Assembly (NCBI RefSeq): GCF_041814905.1
Contig: NZ_JBGXYA010000001.1
Coordinates: 1 to 18,012 of the forward strand
Reading direction: 5' to 3'
DNA from: Glaesserella sp041814905
Lineage (GTDB): Bacteria > Pseudomonadota > Gammaproteobacteria > Enterobacterales > Pasteurellaceae
DNA length: 18,012 bases
In this document: one piece after another, positions 15,401 to 18,012 of the stretch
Layout of the letters: every line of letters begins with the position of its first letter
How positions within the stretch are numbered: position 1 is the stretch's first letter
Notes under the pieces: model-generated
The model's database searches: none
What the model saw: the letters and a program-made list of their open reading frames with translations, nothing else
What the model was told of the DNA's origin: nothing
Made by a program: the position numbers and the translations under genes

Positions 15401-16009
15401 ATCATAGCTATAACGATAACCCATCGCGAAACGTTTCTCACCGTTTTGGATCGCTTGTTGAATGGTTTCACCTGTCACAAATTGTTTACCTAGCAAACGC
15501 ATCGCCACATCGACGCCTTTGCGAATAAGCGGCTCACCACCTCGGCTAATTAAACGGGAAAGAGCAGAAGAAAGAGAGCTTTCACTGTGAGTGGAGACTA
15601 ATTTACCGGTAACAACCAACCCCCACGCTGCGGCATTCACAAAAAGTGACGGGCTTTTGCCAACATGCGAGCGCCAATCACCTTTTGAAATTTTATCACG
15701 GATTAATTTATCGGCAGTACCTTTATCAGGAATACGTAGCAACGCTTCAGCCAAACACATTAATGCCACACCTTCTTGGCTGGACAATGAAAACTCATGC
15801 ATCAACGCATCGACACCACTCGCTTTTTTGCGTGCATTACGAACTTTTCCCACCAATGATTTGGTTAGCCCCTTAATTTCTTCAGCATACTCGTCGGTAC
15901 AAGCTTGCTCAATCAGTTGCTTAACCAAAGATTCTTCATCAATACGATAATGTTCACTCAACTGCGAACGAATACCTGTTCCGCTTGGAAGAAGTTGATA
16001 AGTTGACAT
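12407..16009 (-). CDS. putA: Bifunctional proline dehydrogenase / P5C dehydrogenase PutA, lacking the ribbon-helix-helix repressor domain
   Basis: A 1200-aa enzyme that oxidises proline to glutamate at the membrane face, channelling pyrroline-5-carboxylate between two active sites. The FAD-dependent proline dehydrogenase barrel (about 80-500) shows RLVKGAYWDSEIKRAQ (349-364) and YLVRRLLENGAN with R466-R467. The NAD-dependent aldehyde dehydrogenase (about 560-1050) shows SPWNFPLA (681-688), E784 (AETGG) and nucleophile C818 (SAGQRCSALR). The C-terminal domain ends NTAAAGGNASLM. E. coli PutA (1320 aa) starts with a ribbon-helix-helix operator-binding domain; here the protein begins MSTYQLLPSG and the helical arm follows directly, so it should not repress. 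ATG 16009 (AGAGG six bases upstream) is preferred over the start nine codons earlier. putP lies upstream in the same direction. Confidence 0.96.
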   Translation of the reverse strand: MSTYQLLPSGTGIRSQLSEHYRIDEESLVKQLIEQACTDEYAEEIKGLTKSLVGKVRNARKKASGVDALMHEFSLSSQEGVALMCLAEALLRIPDKGTADKLIRDKISKGDWRSHVGKSPSLFVNAAAWGLVVTGKLVSTHSESSLSSALSRLISRGGEPLIRKGVDVAMRLLGKQFVTGETIQQAIQNGEKRFAMGYRYSYDMLGEAAFTQDDAERYYQDYIASIHAVGATSRGLGVYKSSGVSVKLSAIHPRYSIAQHQRVMEELYPRLKALFLLAKQYDIGLNIDAEEADRLEISLDLMERLLADPDLAGFNGVGFVVQAYQKRCPYVIDYLIETARANHRQLMIRLVKGAYWDSEIKRAQTDGAEGYPVFSRKVHTDLNYIVCAKRLLSAQDVIYPQFATHNAQTLATIYHLAKGKRFEFQCLHGMGETLYDQVVGKDNLDVQCRIYAPVGSYQTLLAYLVRRLLENGANSSFVNQIVDENLSIDDLAQDPVMKAKITDGTMHPKIPLPIKLFGEQRQNSKGYDLTDSIHLRDLETQLNQLATRQYRAVPQVIGWNGSTSDVRQIHNPANIFEIVGEVTDTTDTDIANAFDAAEQFKVEWQNTSPIVRAEALEKMADLMEKNMPQLFDLAVREAGKTLNNAIAEVREAVDFCRYYAKEVRNNPEGYRSPRGVVVAISPWNFPLAIFVGEVASALVAGNVVLAKPAEQTSLMAYYAVNLFHQAGIPKAALQCLPGSGKVVGTALVADPRVNGVIFTGSTDTAKNINRNLQNNTRIVPLVAETGGQNAMVVDSSALGEQVVADVLNSAFDSAGQRCSALRVLYLQRDVADHIVEMLKGAMAQLKVGRPQYLDTDIGPVIDKTAQARLLTHIDKMKTVAKSYYQVPIAREIEESGIFVPPTMLEIDSINQLTQEVFGPVLHVIRFDAEKLPQVMQEINSTGFGLTSGLHSRIDETVDLWLESIYAGNLYVNRNTVGAVVGVQPFGGMGLSGTGPKAGGPLYLQRLVNRSQWTLDGLEGGQAVDISRLIANIKAVLSGSALQDALDLAAALSRRSPLNQVYKMQGITGESNFMRLEARTVIAIGRGALAQQIQALIAIVVCGAEAVVHRDSELAKYAQHFSGDVAVTADFNGIPNLSVMVVLEPLTAEEKAHYAERTGAILTYIESLDLALSLLPLVHEKAISINTAAAGGNASLMSEMD
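12942..12950 (-). repeat. DNA uptake signal sequence inside putA
   Basis: A perfect ACAAGCGGT (minus strand) followed by C, within the region coding for the C-terminal part of PutA. The A/T-rich tail is degenerate. Confidence 0.8.
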
Positions 16010-16069
16010 AATTTGCCTCTTAATACTAAAACCCAAAAAAGATAATTTGCAAAATTCTAAAAGAAAACA

Positions 16070-16078
16070 ACCGCTTGT
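16070..16078 (-). repeat. DNA uptake signal sequence between putP and putA
   Basis: A perfect ACAAGCGGT (minus strand) followed by a tail ending AATTTTGCAAATTATC in the same sense. It lies in the 116-nt gap that also holds the putP terminator and probably the putA promoter. Confidence 0.87.
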
Positions 16079-16084
16079 AATCTA

Positions 16085-16120
16085 TCATAAAGAAAAAGAC
16101 GGTTGCCGGGCAACCGCCTT
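16085..16120 (-). terminator. Intrinsic terminator between putP and putA
   Basis: On the minus strand, AAGGCGGTTGC pairs with GCAACCGTCTT with one mismatch around a 3-nt loop (16096-16120), followed by TTTCTTTATG. It starts within 6 nt of the putP stop. It should reduce read-through from putP, so putA probably also has its own promoter; TTGCAA, 18 nt, TAGTAT just upstream of putA is a weak candidate. Confidence 0.75.
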
Positions 16121-16125
16121 ATTCG

Positions 16126-17634
16126 TTATTTTTTCATCGCATCTTGATATGCTTGTTCCGCTTTTTCGAAGGTTTCAACCAACTCCGCTCTCGGTGCCGG
16201 TGTTATCAGAGAAACAATGATAATAGCAATGAAAGAAAGGATAAAGCCGGGAATCATTTCATAAATACCGCTATCCGGAACAATATCTTTCCAAAAAATA
16301 ACCACCAATGCACCAACTAACATTCCGATCATTGCACCCGTAGCATTCATTCTTTTCCAAAATAGAGATAAAATCACAACCGGACCAAATGCGCAGCCAA
16401 AGCCTGCCCAAGCATTTGCAACAAGGTCTAATACTTTACTGTTTGGATCTTGCGCAATCACAATGGCTATAACAGAAATAACTAAAACCATGGCTCGTCC
16501 TAGCCAGACCAATTCTTTTTGACTTGCATTCGGGCGAATAAACCCTTTATAGAAATCTTCGGTAATCGCACTTGAACAGATCAATAATTGAGCGCTTAAC
16601 GTACTCATGACTGCCGCTAAAATGGCAGATAATAAAATGCCGGCAATCCAAGGGTTAAATAACAATTTAGATAATTCAATGAACACACGCTCATGGTTTT
16701 GGTTTACTGTTGTCGCCACTTCAGGATGTGAGAAGAAGTAAGCCTGACCAAAGAAACCGACACCGACTGCACCGAACAAGCAAATGATCATCCATGCCAT
16801 ACCAATGCGACGCGCATTCGGAATACTTTTCACGCTATCCACAGCCATAAAACGCGCCAAAATATGCGGTTGACCGAAATAACCTAAACCCCAAGCAGCC
16901 AAACTCAATAAACCAATAAAGGTTGTTCCGGTAAAAATATCAGTAAAATCTTTATTTACTGCGGCTCCTGCTTGCATGATAACCTCGTGAGTTTTCTCAA
17001 AACCTCCTAATTCAATCAATACAAAAATGGGGGTTAAGAATAAAGCGAAAATCATTAAACTCGCTTGTACCGTATCAGTCCAGCTTACCGCAAGAAATCC
17101 ACCGATAAACGTATAAATAATCGTGGCTAATGCGCCATACCATAACGCCGTAGAATAAGGGATACCAAATAAATTCTCGAATAACCTTGCGCCTGCAACG
17201 ACACCGGACGCACAATAAATTGCGAAGAAAAAGAGAATAATCGAAGCAGATACGATTTTTAAAATACGCGTATTGTCGCCGAAACGATGATGGAAATATT
17301 CAGGCAAAGTTAATGCATTGGCATTAAATTCTGTGTGTATACGTAAACGACCTGCAACAAATAACCAGTTCAGGTAGGCACCAATGGTTAACCCAATCGC
17401 AATCCAACCTTCAACTAAGCCTGCGGCATATATTGCTCCCGGTAACCCCATAAGCAGCCAACCGGACATGTCCGATGCCCCTGCCGAAAGTGCGGTAACA
17501 AAGCTACCTAAACGGCGACCGCCGAGAATATAGTCCGATAAGTTATTGGTAAAACGATAGGCTACAAAGCCAATTAAGATCATTCCGATAATATAAATTA
17601 GAAATGTTGTTGTGGTTGGATCAAAGCCAAACAT
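16126..17634 (-). CDS. putP: Sodium/proline symporter PutP
   Basis: A 502-aa inner-membrane transporter of the sodium:solute symporter family with about 13 hydrophobic segments. The Na+/proline site residues are conserved: D55 and S57 (SAGASDMSGWLLMGLPG), at the same numbers as in E. coli, and S344-T345 (AVMSTLSAQLL), corresponding to S340-T341. It imports proline with Na+ to feed PutA. The ATG at 17632-17634 has GAGGAG just upstream. In E. coli putP and putA are divergent; here they run in the same direction, putP first, with a terminator between. A CRP-like site and a -10 element lie upstream. Confidence 0.97.
   Translation of the reverse strand: MFGFDPTTTTFLIYIIGMILIGFVAYRFTNNLSDYILGGRRLGSFVTALSAGASDMSGWLLMGLPGAIYAAGLVEGWIAIGLTIGAYLNWLFVAGRLRIHTEFNANALTLPEYFHHRFGDNTRILKIVSASIILFFFAIYCASGVVAGARLFENLFGIPYSTALWYGALATIIYTFIGGFLAVSWTDTVQASLMIFALFLTPIFVLIELGGFEKTHEVIMQAGAAVNKDFTDIFTGTTFIGLLSLAAWGLGYFGQPHILARFMAVDSVKSIPNARRIGMAWMIICLFGAVGVGFFGQAYFFSHPEVATTVNQNHERVFIELSKLLFNPWIAGILLSAILAAVMSTLSAQLLICSSAITEDFYKGFIRPNASQKELVWLGRAMVLVISVIAIVIAQDPNSKVLDLVANAWAGFGCAFGPVVILSLFWKRMNATGAMIGMLVGALVVIFWKDIVPDSGIYEMIPGFILSFIAIIIVSLITPAPRAELVETFEKAEQAYQDAMKK
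17488..17496 (+). repeat. Single Haemophilus-type uptake core inside putP
   Basis: AAGTGCGGT, the core used by the H. influenzae branch, occurs once on the plus strand over the codons for TALS in PutP. All other cores in the window are Apl type, so this may be chance or a trace of exchange. Confidence 0.35.
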
Positions 17635-17753
17635 AGTATGCTCTCCTCATTCAATAGCTTAACAGCTACTAAATATAACAGAAATAGTGAGTTATCAGGC
17701 ATCCTGCCAGTAATCAATCGATGATAATTTGCTCTTTTCTTTAAGCGGGCGCG

Positions 17754-17759
17754 AGTATA
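17754..17759 (-). promoter_or_regulatory. Predicted -10 element of putP
   Basis: TATACT on the minus strand (one mismatch to TATAAT). No good -35 lies 16-18 nt upstream. The CRP-like site centre is 50 nt upstream of the -10 centre, near -60 relative to the predicted start, the class I activator position. Confidence 0.4.
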
Positions 17760-17798
17760 TATGAAAATCGCCCGATAATTACAAACTTTTAACAGAAG

Positions 17799-17814
17799 TG
17801 TGACATAGATAACA
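17799..17814. promoter_or_regulatory. CRP (cAMP receptor protein) binding site upstream of putP
   Basis: TGTGA-CATAGA-TAACA matches the TGTGA-N6-TCACA consensus in nine of ten half-site positions. CRP control of proline use is known in enteric bacteria, and the spacing to the predicted -10 is right for class I activation. Confidence 0.6.
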
Positions 17815-17847
17815 ATTTATTTTGCTAAAATTCAGCATATATCACAA

Positions 17848-17905
17848 ACAAGCGGTCAGATTCGCCTTATAATTTGCAAAATATTCCCCCAAACCGACCG
17901 CTTGT
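17848..17905. repeat. Inverted pair of DNA uptake signal sequences
   Basis: ACAAGCGGTC (17848-17857) and GACCGCTTGT (17896-17905) form a perfect 10-bp inverted repeat separated by 38 nt containing TTTGCAAA-like tail sequence. It could fold as a long-loop hairpin, but the leftward T-run is weak. It lies just beyond the rRNA terminator. Confidence 0.8.
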
Positions 17906-17935
17906 CAGCCTTATTCTTCTGTTCATTGCTTCCGC

Positions 17936-17975
17936 AAAATAAAAAAAACCGCAAGCTATCTCTAACTTGCGGTTT
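17936..17975 (-). terminator. Intrinsic terminator of the rRNA operon
   Basis: On the minus strand, AAACCGCAAG (17975-17966) pairs perfectly with CTTGCGGTTT (17955-17946) around a 10-nt loop, followed by TTTTTATTTT. It begins about 12 nt after the 5S rRNA 3' end. Confidence 0.9.
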
Positions 17976-17987
17976 CTCTCGTATTAA

Positions 17988-18012
17988 AACCCTGATGGTG
18001 CCCTACTCTCAC
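17988..18012 (-). rRNA. rrf: 5S ribosomal RNA, 3' end only
   Basis: The minus strand reads GTGAGAGTAGGGCACCATCA then GGGTT. It aligns with the E. coli 5S 3' end (GCGAGAGTAGGGAACTGCCA then GGCAT). The exact mature end is estimated. The rest of the rRNA operon lies beyond the window; the strong terminator just downstream supports the call. Confidence 0.85.

Larger units (their letters stand above)
17635..17988. other. 354-nt gap between putP and the 5S rRNA
   Basis: It contains, going left from the rRNA, the rRNA operon terminator, an inverted pair of uptake sequences, a CRP-like site and the putP promoter with a leader of about 110 nt. I see no coding gene. Confidence 0.6.

Noticed and set aside
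1..18012. Mobile element, phage, CRISPR or toxin-antitoxin locus
   Set aside because: No transposase, integrase, direct-repeat array or small paired genes are visible; all long frames are explained by chromosomal genes.

Overview
The window looks like chromosomal DNA of a Pasteurellaceae bacterium of the Actinobacillus pleuropneumoniae / A. ureae / Mannheimia type. The main evidence is nine perfect copies of the 9-base DNA uptake signal ACAAGCGGT (the 'Apl-type' USS), several with the A/T-rich TTTGCAAA-like tail. About 0.14 copies would be expected by chance on both strands. Gene content and the hybrid peroxiredoxin-glutaredoxin agree with this placement. Almost everything is recognisable chromosomal housekeeping or metabolic DNA. 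I see no IS element, phage gene, CRISPR array or tRNA.

Layout, left to right. (1) The 3' end of tuf (EF-Tu) and its terminator. (2) A leftward, translationally coupled cluster oxyR-fabR-thioredoxin-like gene, divergent from a rightward peroxiredoxin-glutaredoxin gene. An OxyR-like operator core lies between them. (3) A leftward murB-birA pair, with yicC upstream of it ending at its own terminator. (4) Rightward rph, divergent from yicC, then leftward yfhL ferredoxin. (5) Rightward nadR and a metallophosphoesterase 8 nt downstream. (6) A head-to-head pair of uptake sequences forming a long hairpin between convergent genes. (7) Leftward nrdB-nrdA encoding a minimal ribonucleotide reductase of the class Id type, with a double NrdR box upstream. 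(8) Leftward putP-putA (proline uptake and oxidation) with a CRP-like site upstream of putP. (9) The terminator and extreme 3' end of a 5S rRNA, the tail of an rRNA operon reading leftward into the window.

How the genes work together. OxyR, the Prx5-Grx hybrid and the membrane-anchored thioredoxin-like protein form a thiol/peroxide defence block, with FabR (control of unsaturated fatty acid synthesis) coupled in. NadR performs the two-step NR to NMN to NAD salvage central to V-factor use in Pasteurellaceae. PutP imports proline and PutA oxidises it to glutamate.

The most interesting points are these. The ribonucleotide reductase has nrdB before nrdA, no ATP-cone, a Glu at the first metal-ligand position, no nrdI nearby, and paired NrdR boxes exactly three helical turns apart but about 170-220 bp upstream of nrdB. 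Three enzymes here (BirA, PutA, NrdA) lack the N-terminal regulatory domain of their E. coli counterparts, while NadR keeps a helix-turn-helix. Uptake sequences are used as terminator hairpins, and one degenerate copy lies inside the predicted nadR promoter. Nothing here demonstrably forms a wholly new system.
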